A stretch of DNA of 64,000 nucleotides from Anaerolineae bacterium (lineage in GTDB: Bacteria; Chloroflexota; Anaerolineae; Aggregatilineales; Aggregatilineaceae). The DNA is taken from contig JAOSJP010000023.1 of assembly GCA_027494015.1 (NCBI GenBank), positions 186,001-250,000 on the forward strand, given 5' to 3'. How positions within the stretch are numbered: position 1 is the stretch's first letter; every line of letters begins with the position of its first letter. The notes below the pieces were generated by a model, which saw only the letters and a list, made by a program, of their open reading frames with translations, was not told the origin of the DNA and did not search any database. Positions 28,336-35,993 of this stretch are shown here, piece after piece. Position numbers and translations under genes: made by a program.

Positions 28336-29657
28336 TCCGCGAGAAGGCGCGGGGCGCGCTGCTGCGCCTGTACGGCGCGAGCTACCGCCGCCTGGCCCGC
28401 CCGCTGATCTTCCGCATGTCCGCCCAGCGAGCGCACCAGCAGATGCACGTCTGGCTGCGCCGGGCCGACGGGCAGACGTGGCTGCTCCCGCTGCTGGGCG
28501 CGCTGCGCGGGGTGATCCAGCCGGCGGCCCCGGTCAACGTGGGCGGGACGACGCTGGAATCTTCGTTGATCCTGGCCGCGGGGCTGGTCAAGGGGGACGG
28601 CTTCGCCTCAGAGGAGGAAGCGCTGGCCGCAGTCGCTGCCGGGCGCAACATCATCCCCGGCTGGCGCTGCCTGCCGCCGCTGGTGGGGTTGGTCGAGTTC
28701 GGCTCGTTCACGCGCTGGCCGCGCCTGGGCAACCCCGGCATCGTCACCTGGCGCGACGTGCCAACGCGCTCCACCCAGAACCGCATCGGCCTGCGCAACC
28801 CCGGCGCGCGCGCGGCGGCGGCTTTCCTCGGCGGGCGGCGCGGGCTGCTGCCGCACCAGTACGGGATCAACATCGCCGTCAGCCCCGGCGTGACCGACCC
28901 GGCCCGGCAGACCGAAGAAGTGCTGGCGTCGTTGGAGGCGTTCGTGGCGGCGGGCGTCCTCCCCACATGGTTCACGCTCAACCTGAGCTGCCCCAACACC
29001 GAGGACGACCCGCGCGGCCACCAGACGGCGGACGAGGCGCGCGCCATTTGCACGGCGGCGCTGGCCCTGCTGCGCGAGAAGATTGCGCCCCCATTCGCCC
29101 GTAGGGGCGCTGCTCTGCCGCGCCCTGGGTCAACCTCACCCCCGCTCGGCGCTGGCGCACCTCGCCGCCCCCTCTCCGTTGACGGAGAGGGGGAAAGGCC
29201 GAGCGCAGCGAGGTCAAGGGGTGAGGTTGCTGGCTCAACGCCGGGCGAGTCGCCATCCCCACCCACTGGACGAATCCCCCCGCTGTGGGTTAAAGTGGGG
29301 CCGGACCTGAGCGGGGAGCAGTATCGCGCGCTGCTGCGCGTCTTCGCCGAGACGGGCGTGGCCGCTGTCGTGGCGACGAACACGCTGCCCCTGCCCGCGC
29401 CGGACGATCTGGCGGTGGTGGCAGGGGTGGGCGGTGGGCGGCTGCACGCCCGCGCTGTCGAAGTGGCCGCGCTGCTGATGGCCGAGCGCGCTGCGCACGG
29501 CTATCCGGTGGACGTGATCGCCTGTGGCGGCGTGCAGGATGGGGCCACGCTGCGCGCCTTCGCTGGGCTGGGCATCACCGCCATGCAGTATTGGACGGCG
29601 CTCGTCTACCGGGGTCCGCTGGCGAGCGCGCTGCTCGCCTATGAGGGGGAACGATGA
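28332..29657 (+). CDS. pyrD: Dihydroorotate dehydrogenase with in-frame repeat insertion
   Basis: FMN enzyme that oxidises dihydroorotate to orotate. Family features: the N-terminal helical extension typical of class 2, NRIGLRNPG, LNLSCPNTEDDPRGHQ (FMN site) and LWVKVGPDLSGEQ, containing the conserved Lys. The end segment (PVDVIACGGVQDG) is the phosphate-binding loop. Between REKIAPPFA and PPLWVKVG lies a stretch of about 60 residues rich in Arg, Pro and Ser (codons at about 29096-29275) that is not part of the family; its DNA is a copy of the dispersed family A repeat. The insertion keeps the frame and avoids stops. 441 codons in total against about 380 without it. Overlaps pyrC and pyrE by 4 bp each. 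Confidence 0.9.
   Translation: MIREKARGALLRLYGASYRRLARPLIFRMSAQRAHQQMHVWLRRADGQTWLLPLLGALRGVIQPAAPVNVGGTTLESSLILAAGLVKGDGFASEEEALAAVAAGRNIIPGWRCLPPLVGLVEFGSFTRWPRLGNPGIVTWRDVPTRSTQNRIGLRNPGARAAAAFLGGRRGLLPHQYGINIAVSPGVTDPARQTEEVLASLEAFVAAGVLPTWFTLNLSCPNTEDDPRGHQTADEARAICTAALALLREKIAPPFARRGAALPRPGSTSPPLGAGAPRRPLSVDGEGERPSAARSRGEVAGSTPGESPSPPTGRIPPLWVKVGPDLSGEQYRALLRVFAETGVAAVVATNTLPLPAPDDLAVVAGVGGGRLHARAVEVAALLMAERAAHGYPVDVIACGGVQDGATLRAFAGLGITAMQYWTALVYRGPLASALLAYEGER
29096..29275. mobile_element. Family A repeat inserted in-frame in pyrD
   Basis: Contains GTAGGGGCGCTGCTCTGCCG (from 29100), CCTCACCCCCGCTCGGCGCT, the inverted CCCCCTCTCCGTTGACGGAG pair, and CAACGCCGGGCGAGTCGCC near 29236-29254, which resembles the flank of other family A copies. 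Length is a multiple of three, and the repeat is read through in the pyrD frame. Confidence 0.8.
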
Positions 29658-30328
29658 GACTTTCGAACGCGCTGGGGACCGAGGTTGCCTGCGCGCTGCT
29701 GGATTGTGAGGCGGTGGTCTTCACCCCGCGCGCGCCGATCACCTTCAAGTCGGGCATCCGCTCGCCGGTCTACGTGGACAATCGGCGGCTGCCCTTCTGG
29801 CCCGCGCAGTGGCGGGTGGTGATCGAGGGCTTTCGCCGGGCGATTGTTGAGGGCGCGCTGGCCTTCGACGTGATCGCCGGCATCGAGGCGGCGGGCATCC
29901 CGCACAGCGCGGCGCTGGCCTACGCGCTGGAGATGCCGTCGGTCTTCGTGCGCAAGCAGACCAAAGAGCACGGCACGCGCAGCCGCATCGAGGGCGGCGA
30001 CGTGAGCGGGAAGCGCGTGCTGCTGATCGAAGACCTGGTGACCACCGGCGGCAGCAGCCTGGCCGGGGTCGAGGCGCTGCGCGAGGGCGGGGCGGTTGTG
30101 GAGCACTGCCTGTGCATCACCACCTACGGCTTCCCCGAAGCGCGGCGGGCCTTCGAGCGGGCGGCGGTGGCGCTGCACCCGCTGGCCCCGTTTTCGGCCC
30201 TCGTCGCCGAGGCGAAACGCCGGGGTCAGTTCGGGGCGGACGAGCTGGCCATCCTCGAAGCGTGGCTGCGCGATCCGCATGGCTGGGCTGGGGCGCGCCC
30301 CGATGACTCGGAAGGAGATACGCGATGA
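29654..30328 (+). CDS. pyrE: Orotate phosphoribosyltransferase
   Basis: Transfers ribose-5-phosphate from PRPP to orotate, giving OMP. 224 residues. The PRPP-binding loop is VLLIEDLVTTGGSSL (about 120-134); FKSGIRSPVYVDNRR and VFVRKQTKEHGTRSRIEG (catalytic flexible loop) are typical. The first ATG overlaps the pyrD stop (ATGA), and the stop overlaps pyrF in the same way, so the product is made in step with its neighbours. The C-terminal ~40 residues after HPLAPFSALV are a helical tail somewhat longer than in E. coli PyrE. Confidence 0.93.
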   Translation: MRLSNALGTEVACALLDCEAVVFTPRAPITFKSGIRSPVYVDNRRLPFWPAQWRVVIEGFRRAIVEGALAFDVIAGIEAAGIPHSAALAYALEMPSVFVRKQTKEHGTRSRIEGGDVSGKRVLLIEDLVTTGGSSLAGVEALREGGAVVEHCLCITTYGFPEARRAFERAAVALHPLAPFSALVAEAKRRGQFGADELAILEAWLRDPHGWAGARPDDSEGDTR

Positions 30329-31125
30329 ACTGCGTGATCGAGAAATACGACCGCCGCGTCGAGCGCGTAGACTCGCTGCTGTGCGTGGGGCTGGACAGCC
30401 ACTACGACAGCCTGCCGGAGCGTTTTAAGGGCGAGGAACTGCCTCAGTTCGCCTTCAACCGCTGGATCATTGAGCAGACTCATGCCTGCGTCAGCGCCTA
30501 CAAGCCGAACATTGCCTTCTACGAGGCGCGCGGCATCGAAGGACTGCGCGCCCTGGAGGCGACGCAGACCTACCTGCGCGAGCACCACCCGGACATCCTG
30601 ACCATCTGCGACGCCAAGCGCGCCGACATCGGCTCGACCAATCGCGGCTATGTGACCGCCATCTTCGATCATCTGGGCTTCGACGCGGTGACGCTCAACC
30701 CCTATCTGGGCGGCGAGGCGCTGGCCCCCTTCCTGGCCCGCGAAGACAAAGCCTGCATCCTGCTCTGCCGCACATCCAACCCCGGCGCGGGCGAATTTCA
30801 AGACCTGGCCGTGAATGGCAGGCCGCTGTGGTGGGTCGTGGCCGAACACATCGCCGGGCAGTGGAACGCGCGCGGCAACTGTATGCTGGTCGCTGGCGCG
30901 ACGTACCCGGACGAGCTGCGCCGCATCCGCGCGCTGGTGGGCGAGATGACCCTGCTCGTGCCCGGCATCGGCACGCAGGGCGGCGACATCGAGCAGGCCA
31001 TGCTCGCCGGGATGAACAGCCAGGGGCGCGGCATGATCGTCAACGCCTCGCGGGCCGTCATCTTCGCCGATGACCCAGAGGCGGCGGCGCGCGCCCTGCG
31101 CGACATCATGAACAGCTACCGGTAG
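30325..31125 (+). CDS. pyrF: Orotidine 5'-phosphate decarboxylase, operon copy
   Basis: Last enzyme of UMP synthesis and last gene of pyrBCDEF. 266 residues, of the long 'type 2' group: CVGLDSHYDSLP at the start, FKPNIAFYE-like segment (YKPNIAFYEARG), and the intact catalytic motif DAKRADIGSTN, then LVPGIGTQGGD for phosphate binding. This is the canonical copy; the separate gene at 1907-2728 has Phe in place of the motif's Arg. ATG overlaps the pyrE stop by 4 bp. No clear terminator follows. Confidence 0.95.
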   Translation: MNCVIEKYDRRVERVDSLLCVGLDSHYDSLPERFKGEELPQFAFNRWIIEQTHACVSAYKPNIAFYEARGIEGLRALEATQTYLREHHPDILTICDAKRADIGSTNRGYVTAIFDHLGFDAVTLNPYLGGEALAPFLAREDKACILLCRTSNPGAGEFQDLAVNGRPLWWVVAEHIAGQWNARGNCMLVAGATYPDELRRIRALVGEMTLLVPGIGTQGGDIEQAMLAGMNSQGRGMIVNASRAVIFADDPEAAARALRDIMNSYR

Positions 31126-31147
31126 CCCTACCCGCTAACTCGCCTGC

Positions 31148-31175
31148 GTAGGGATGCTGCTCTGCCGCGCCCGGC
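31148..31175. repeat. Family A fragment
   Basis: GTAGGGATGCTGCTCTGCCG and the next bases match the left part of family A; only a remnant after pyrF. Confidence 0.5.
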
Positions 31176-31224
31176 GATTTGCAGACAGATTGTTGGCCGA
31201 CGTACACTCCCCAGGATTGCACCG

Positions 31225-31878
31225 ATGATCGAAGCCATTGTGTTTGACATGGACGGGCTGCTCGTGGATTCGGAGCCGCTGTGGCAGCAGGCACGCATCG
31301 CCGCCTTCGGGGCCGAGCGCCTGCGCTGGACGGACGCGGATCAGCAGGCGGTGATGGGCACCAACAGTCAGGCATGGGCCAGGCTGATTCAGGCCAAGCT
31401 GGGCGACGGCACGCCGACCGAGGAGATCATCGAGCGCGTGCTGGACGCACTGGTTGCCCTCTACCGCCAGGAAGTGCCGCTGATGCCCGGCGCCAACGAG
31501 ATTCTCAGCCTGCTGCGCGGGCGCTACCCGCTGGGCCTGGCCTCCGGCTCGCCCTACCGCCTGATCCACGCGGCGCTGGAGAGCGCGGGCTGGAACGGCA
31601 CCTTCGACCCGGTGCTGTCCGCCGACGACGTGCCGCACGGCAAGCCCGCCCCGGACATTTACCTGGCCATCACTGCGCGGATGAGCGTCGCGGCGGAGCG
31701 CACGGCGGTGATCGAGGATTCGGCCAATGGCATTCTGGCGGGGCTGGCGGCGGGCGTCAAGGTGATCGCCGTGCCCGCGCGCGATCACCCGCCCAGCGCT
31801 GAGGTGCTGAGCAGGGCGAGCCTGGTGCTGGACTCGCTGCACGATTTCTCGCTGGGCGCGCTGCGCGATTTGATGTAA
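31225..31878 (+). CDS. HAD-superfamily phosphatase / beta-phosphoglucomutase-like
   Basis: A 217-residue haloacid dehalogenase-type hydrolase with a helical cap. Motif I is FDMDGLLVDSEP (Asp nucleophile, about 8-19), motif II is LASGSP, motif III Lys is in HGKPAPDIYL, and motif IV is VIEDSANG. DxDGxxxDSEP with a cap after motif I places it with the beta-phosphoglucomutase/2-deoxyglucose-6-phosphatase subgroup (like HxpB of E. coli). The likely substrate is a sugar phosphate, not determinable here. About 100 bp after pyrF, possibly in the same transcript. Confidence 0.85.
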   Translation: MIEAIVFDMDGLLVDSEPLWQQARIAAFGAERLRWTDADQQAVMGTNSQAWARLIQAKLGDGTPTEEIIERVLDALVALYRQEVPLMPGANEILSLLRGRYPLGLASGSPYRLIHAALESAGWNGTFDPVLSADDVPHGKPAPDIYLAITARMSVAAERTAVIEDSANGILAGLAAGVKVIAVPARDHPPSAEVLSRASLVLDSLHDFSLGALRDLM

Positions 31879-31904
31879 TTTGATGCGATTTGACGATCAT
31901 GGTC

Positions 31905-31975
31905 GGTAGGGGAGGGTTAGTAAACTCTCCCCTACGAGACGCCCAGGATGCGTTACCCGTGTTGAATGTCAAACT
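31905..31975. repeat. Composite repeat: palindrome P plus family B
   Basis: GTAGGGGAGGGTT...AACTCTCCCCTAC (imperfect palindrome, about 31906-31935) followed by GTTACCCGTGTTGAATGTCA. The same pair, in reverse order and on the other strand, is at 53944-54010. Confidence 0.65.
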
Positions 31976-32117
31976 CCATTAGGGCGGGGAGCGCCAGCGA
32001 GAAAAGTGAAAGACCGGGAATTTCTCCGACGTCCAATGAGGAGCCGCTGACAACCTTCGCGCTCACCGTTGGCGTGGATTTCTGAGACCAGGACGACTCA
32101 GATGAGGAGGCCGTACT

Positions 32118-33545
32118 GTGAAGCAATCACTCATTCTTCTGGCGCTAGTCGCGTTGACAGTCCTGCCGGCAGGTCGGGTTGCTGCTTCCCCGCTGCTACA
32201 GAGTCCCCCAGGCGGTATAGTCATAACGACAGAGTATGCCCCTGGTACCCAGGCAGCGACGGATGCGTTCCTCGCCGAAGCTGTGTCCTCAGACTGGCTG
32301 GTTCCCGAGGGCAGCCCTGCGCATTATGAGCTGCGCATCATCACTTCTAGCATTGAAGACCGGCAGTGCTCCTATACGCTGCCGGGCGGCCAGCAGGTCA
32401 TCTACATCCTGAACACGATGCGCCTTCAAGTTGAGGCGACAATCACCGATCTGAAGACCGGGAAGCAGCTCGATTCGCGGACCTTCGGCGGGCATTCGTT
32501 CAATTGCCCCCAGACGCTGGTCAATCAGACCGGCTTTGACCCGGTCAGCGGGACAAAGACTGTGTATGGCGAAATGCCTCCGGACGATTTCATCAACTGG
32601 CTGCAACTGATCATAGCCCTGGCTGCCCAGCCTGATATCGCCATGATGCTGACGGGTCACACGGGGCTGGTGTGGCAGGTGTTGTTCAGCCCCGATGGTC
32701 AGAATATCCTCACGATGGGCGATGACCAGACGGTACGCATCTGGGATGCTCAGACTGGGCAGCAACTGCGGCAGGTAGGCAGCCTGGGCCTGGTCTCCAG
32801 CGTTGCCTACAGCCCGGATGGCAGTCTGGTCGTCACCGGCAACAGCAATGGCGAGGTCGCTGTCTGGACTGCATCAGTCGTCGAGACAGCCCGCGTATTC
32901 CAGACCGCAAGTGATGATCAGTGGGGTGATCAGGTGAACGCTGTTGCCTTCAGCCCCGACGGCACGCGGATCGCCGCCGGTGGTCACAATAACCGGGTGG
33001 AGGTTTGGGAACTCGAAAGCGAAACCAAGCAACTTGATCTCCAGGGACACTCCGGCACAATCATCAGCGTCGCGTTCAGCCCCGATGGAAAGTCCATTCT
33101 CACTGCCAGCGACGACACCACCGTGCGTATCTGGGATGCGTTGACCGGTGAAGAACGCCTTCAATTCACGGGGCATGAGGATGAGCTGGATGAAGCACAC
33201 TTCAGTCCGGATGGTCAGCATGTCTTGAGCCTGGGGTGGGATGATACGCTGCTCGTCTGGGATGCCGTCACAGGCAGCGTGTTGTTTCAGATCGCAGAAG
33301 ACGATTCGTTCTTCAGTCCCGCTAGAGCCTGTTATACCCCTGATGGCCAGTCCATCCTGACGGTGGAGACCTATCCCGACACGCTGTGGACCCTGTGGGA
33401 TGCCCAAACTGGAGAGAGAGTGCGACAGTTCGGCAGCCTGGCGGGAGTACCGGTAGTCGTTGTGCGAGCTTTGAGCATAAGTCCCGATGGCGAGTATATC
33501 GCCGTAGCTGTCGCTGAGCTGGTGGTGATCGTGCCGATCCCGTAA
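32118..33545 (+). CDS. Secreted WD40-repeat protein
   Basis: GTG start at 32118, with ATGAGGAGG ending 7 bp before it. The protein (475 residues) has a cleavable signal peptide (MKQSLILLALVALTVLPAGR..AAS), about 150 residues of unique beta-rich sequence containing two Cys (RQCSYTLPGG, SFNCPQT), then seven or so WD40 repeats, easily seen by VAFSPDG...TVRIWDA repeated between residues ~180 and 475. It is therefore an extracytoplasmic beta-propeller, probably a binding scaffold. The unique domain could be an assembly or lipoprotein-independent sensor. No functional partner is visible nearby; the giant kinase at 11.6 kb has a similar propeller. Confidence 0.85.
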   Translation: MKQSLILLALVALTVLPAGRVAASPLLQSPPGGIVITTEYAPGTQAATDAFLAEAVSSDWLVPEGSPAHYELRIITSSIEDRQCSYTLPGGQQVIYILNTMRLQVEATITDLKTGKQLDSRTFGGHSFNCPQTLVNQTGFDPVSGTKTVYGEMPPDDFINWLQLIIALAAQPDIAMMLTGHTGLVWQVLFSPDGQNILTMGDDQTVRIWDAQTGQQLRQVGSLGLVSSVAYSPDGSLVVTGNSNGEVAVWTASVVETARVFQTASDDQWGDQVNAVAFSPDGTRIAAGGHNNRVEVWELESETKQLDLQGHSGTIISVAFSPDGKSILTASDDTTVRIWDALTGEERLQFTGHEDELDEAHFSPDGQHVLSLGWDDTLLVWDAVTGSVLFQIAEDDSFFSPARACYTPDGQSILTVETYPDTLWTLWDAQTGERVRQFGSLAGVPVVVVRALSISPDGEYIAVAVAELVVIVPIP

Positions 33546-33714
33546 GCGCATCAAGTGACAACAGGCTCTTTGCCCAGAGCTTCTCGGTGAAATCGTATTC
33601 GCCATCCTGCTTGCCAGCGGAGACGGTAGGGATCGCGCTCATCGTAACAGCAGTAGCGCCCATTGGCCGGAAAGTCGCCTGGCTTGTTAGATGAAACCCT
33701 GAGGAGGCACCCCT

Positions 33715-34758
33715 ATGGGCAAGGCCCTTATTGTCACCGGCCCGCGCGCGCTGGGCTACGAAGAGTGCCCGGACGACCCCCTTCCCGCCGACGGCGTGCG
33801 CATCAAGACCCTCTTCTCCGGCATCAGCGCGGGGACTGAGCTGACGCAGTATCGCGGCACGACGCCCTTCCTGACCAAGCGCTGGGATGCCGATGTGCGC
33901 CTGTTCCGCCCCGGCGAGGGGACTTCGCTCACCTACCCGATCCGCACCTGGGGCTACGAGGAAGTGGGCGAAGTCGTCGAGGTCGGCAGCGCCGTCGAGG
34001 ATATTCCCGTCGGTGCGCGCATCTTTGGCACGTGGGGGCACCGCACCCATCACCTGGCGAACGCCGACGACGCCCGCCCGCGCCTGATGCCCGCCGGGCT
34101 TGACCCCATCCTGGGCATTTTCTCGCACATCGGGGCCATCGCCCTCAACGGCGTGCACGATGGGCGGGTGCGCATCGGCGAGACGGTCGCCGTCTTTGGG
34201 CTGGGCGTGCTGGGGCAGATCGTCGCCCAGGCCGCCCGCCAATCCGGGGCGCAGGTGATCGCGGTTGACCTGCACGACGCCCGCCTGGAGACGGCGCGGG
34301 CGCACGGCGCGCACACGACCTTGAACGCCCGCCGTGAGAAGATCGCCGAAGCGATCAAAGACCTGACGGACGGGCGCGGCGCGGATGTGTGCTTCGAGGT
34401 CAGCGGGTCTACGCTGGCGCTCAGCGAGGCCATTCGCGCCGCAGCGTATTCGGCGCGCGTGGTGACGATGGGCTTCTTCCAGGGCGAGGCGGCGGGGTTG
34501 TTTCTGGGCGAAGAGTTCCACCACAACCGCATCAACGTCGTCTGCTCGCAGATTGGCGGCACCGATCCGGAATTGAAGTATCGCTGGGACAAGCTGCGCC
34601 TGTGGCAGGCGGCGATCCAGCTTCAGGCCGCTGGCTTGCTGCAACTGCGCTCGCTAATCAGCCACACCGTGCCCTTCGAGCGCGCCGCCGAGCTTTTCAC
34701 CATGCTCGACCAGACGCCCGACCAGATTACGCAAGCTGTGCTTGAGTTCCCTGCCTGA
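33715..34758 (+). CDS. Zinc-type (MDR) alcohol dehydrogenase-like oxidoreductase
   Basis: A 347-residue medium-chain dehydrogenase/reductase. It starts at ATG 33715 after TGAGGAGG. It has the GroES-like N-domain (LFSGISAGTELTQYRG, YEEVGEVVEVGSAV) and a nucleotide-binding domain with AVFGLGVLGQIVAQAAR, followed by the Asp in VIAVDLHDARL, which favours NAD over NADP. The usual structural-zinc Cys cluster is missing, and the GISAGTELT sequence replaces the catalytic-Cys site, so this belongs to the zinc-poor branch seen in sugar and sugar-alcohol catabolism. It faces the pentose locus but lies on the opposite strand; the link to it is only by proximity. Confidence 0.8.
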   Translation: MGKALIVTGPRALGYEECPDDPLPADGVRIKTLFSGISAGTELTQYRGTTPFLTKRWDADVRLFRPGEGTSLTYPIRTWGYEEVGEVVEVGSAVEDIPVGARIFGTWGHRTHHLANADDARPRLMPAGLDPILGIFSHIGAIALNGVHDGRVRIGETVAVFGLGVLGQIVAQAARQSGAQVIAVDLHDARLETARAHGAHTTLNARREKIAEAIKDLTDGRGADVCFEVSGSTLALSEAIRAAAYSARVVTMGFFQGEAAGLFLGEEFHHNRINVVCSQIGGTDPELKYRWDKLRLWQAAIQLQAAGLLQLRSLISHTVPFERAAELFTMLDQTPDQITQAVLEFPA

Positions 34759-34770
34759 TGGCTGATACAC

Positions 34771-34800
34771 GTAGGAGCGGGTTTCAAAACCCGCCCCTAC
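34771..34800. repeat. Palindrome P copy, in a 415-bp gap
   Basis: GTAGGAGCGGGTTTC followed by a near-perfect inverse. The gap 34759-35174 also holds a family A fragment near 34905-34970 (GGGCGCAGCGAGACTGGGGG) and a hairpin at 35055-35088; no other gene seen. Confidence 0.7.
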
Positions 34801-35054
34801 AGACCCTACCAGGCATCCGTGCTTCTCCTTCAAGCCGCCCGTTTCTTCCGATGATTGTGATCGCTCGTCGTTACGCTAAATCAACACTGTCTAACATGTC
34901 CGACCCTCCATGCATGGAGAGGGAGCAAGCCGGGCGCAGCGAGACTGGGGGTGAGGTCAGGCCGCCCTGATCGGCGTGAGAGAAATCACGCTGTACGAGG
35001 CCAAATGGTTACTGGTGCGCTGCCGGGATTTCGACTATCATTGTCGTGGTGTTA

Positions 35055-35088
35055 CGCGGCTTGGGACTGCCAGTCCCCAACAGCCGCG
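35055..35088 (+). promoter_or_regulatory. Stable hairpin in the leader of the corrinoid-protein gene
   Basis: CGCGGC-TTGGGACTG pairs with CAGTCCC(C)AA-GCCGCG across a one-base loop region, giving a two-part stem about 90 bp before the start codon. It has no T run. It does not carry the other parts of a cobalamin riboswitch. Confidence 0.4.
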
Positions 35089-35174
35089 CTCCATTTTGCC
35101 GGCGCCGCCTACGGGTGCTTAGTTGTCAGGCTTTCAGGCGCAGGATGGCCTGGGCCACAAGGAGTACGCGCGAA

Positions 35175-35807
35175 ATGTCGTTGATTCAAGAGATTCGCCA
35201 AGGTGTGATTGAGGGGCAGGCCAAAGTCGTTGTGCCGAAGGTCGAGCAGGCGCTCGCCGAGGGGATCGCCCCCGACAAGATTCTGCACGAGGGCCTGATT
35301 GACGCGATGGGCGAAGTGGGCCGCCTGTTCGAAGAAGGCGAATACTTCGTGCCAGAGATGCTCATCTCTGCGCGGGCCATGTCGGCGGCGCTGGAAAAGC
35401 TCAAACCCCTGCTGGTTGAGACGGGCGTCGAGCCGATCGGCAGGGTGGCGATTGGCACGGTCAAGGGCGACCTGCACGACATCGGTAAATCGCTGGTGGC
35501 GATGATGCTTGAAGGCGCCGGGTTCGAGATCGTCAACCTGGGCGTGGATGTCGCGCCGGAAAAGTTCGTCGAAGAGATTCGGAAGGGCGCGCAGGTCGTG
35601 GCCATGTCCGCCCTGTTGACCACGACCATGCCCAACATGAAGTCAACCATCGAGGCGCTGAAGGCCGCCGGGCTGCGCGACAAGGCCAAGGTCCTCATCG
35701 GCGGCGCGCCGGTGACCCAGGCTTACGCCGACGAGATTGGCGCCGACGGCTATGCGTCGGATGCTTCAGCGGCGGTGCGTAAGGCCAAGCAGCTCATCGG
35801 CGACTAA
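35175..35807 (+). CDS. Corrinoid (B12-binding) methyltransferase-partner protein
   Basis: A 210-residue protein like the MtbC/MttC/MtaC corrinoid subunits: a four-helix cap (about 1-90, with EGEYFVPEMLISARAM) followed by a Rossmann B12-binding domain with DLHDIGKSLV (the DxHxxG cobalamin-ligand His, about residue 103), SALLTTTMPNMK and IGGAPVTQAYADEIGADGY. Such proteins carry a methyl group between a substrate-specific methyltransferase and a second methyltransferase. ATG 35175 is preferred to the upstream frame start since AAGGAG lies 10 bp before it. No methyltransferase or reactivase gene is adjacent, so the methyl donor is unknown. Confidence 0.85.
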   Translation: MSLIQEIRQGVIEGQAKVVVPKVEQALAEGIAPDKILHEGLIDAMGEVGRLFEEGEYFVPEMLISARAMSAALEKLKPLLVETGVEPIGRVAIGTVKGDLHDIGKSLVAMMLEGAGFEIVNLGVDVAPEKFVEEIRKGAQVVAMSALLTTTMPNMKSTIEALKAAGLRDKAKVLIGGAPVTQAYADEIGADGYASDASAAVRKAKQLIGD

Positions 35808-35833
35808 AGCCCGCGCCTTTCCCATAAACCACT

Positions 35834-35870
35834 CGCGCGCCACGAGCGGCAACTTGGCTCGTGGCGCGCG
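35834..35870. terminator. Bidirectional hairpin between corrinoid gene and xylB
   Basis: A perfect 14-bp stem, CGCGCGCCACGAGC (35834-35847) with GCTCGTGGCGCGCG (35857-35870) and a 9-nt loop, between convergent genes. No T run follows, so it may end transcription by other means. Confidence 0.6.
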
Positions 35871-35892
35871 TGGCATCTCCTCCGAGAGGCCT

Positions 35893-35922
35893 GTAGGGGC
35901 GGGTTTCGAAACCCGCCCCTAC
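35893..35922. repeat. 30-bp perfect palindrome P
   Basis: Identical to the copy at 403-432, located just after the hairpin and before xylB. Confidence 0.85.
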
Positions 35923-35993
35923 CAGCGGCTACCGATCATGATCGTCAGGACACATCAGCGCAGCGCCCCTGCCTCCCCTGGCATCCCCACCCG

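Noticed and set aside
34975..35174. Cobalamin riboswitch before the corrinoid gene
   Set aside because: A GCCAGTC-like string and a hairpin are present, but the conserved B12-box surroundings and other helices are not.
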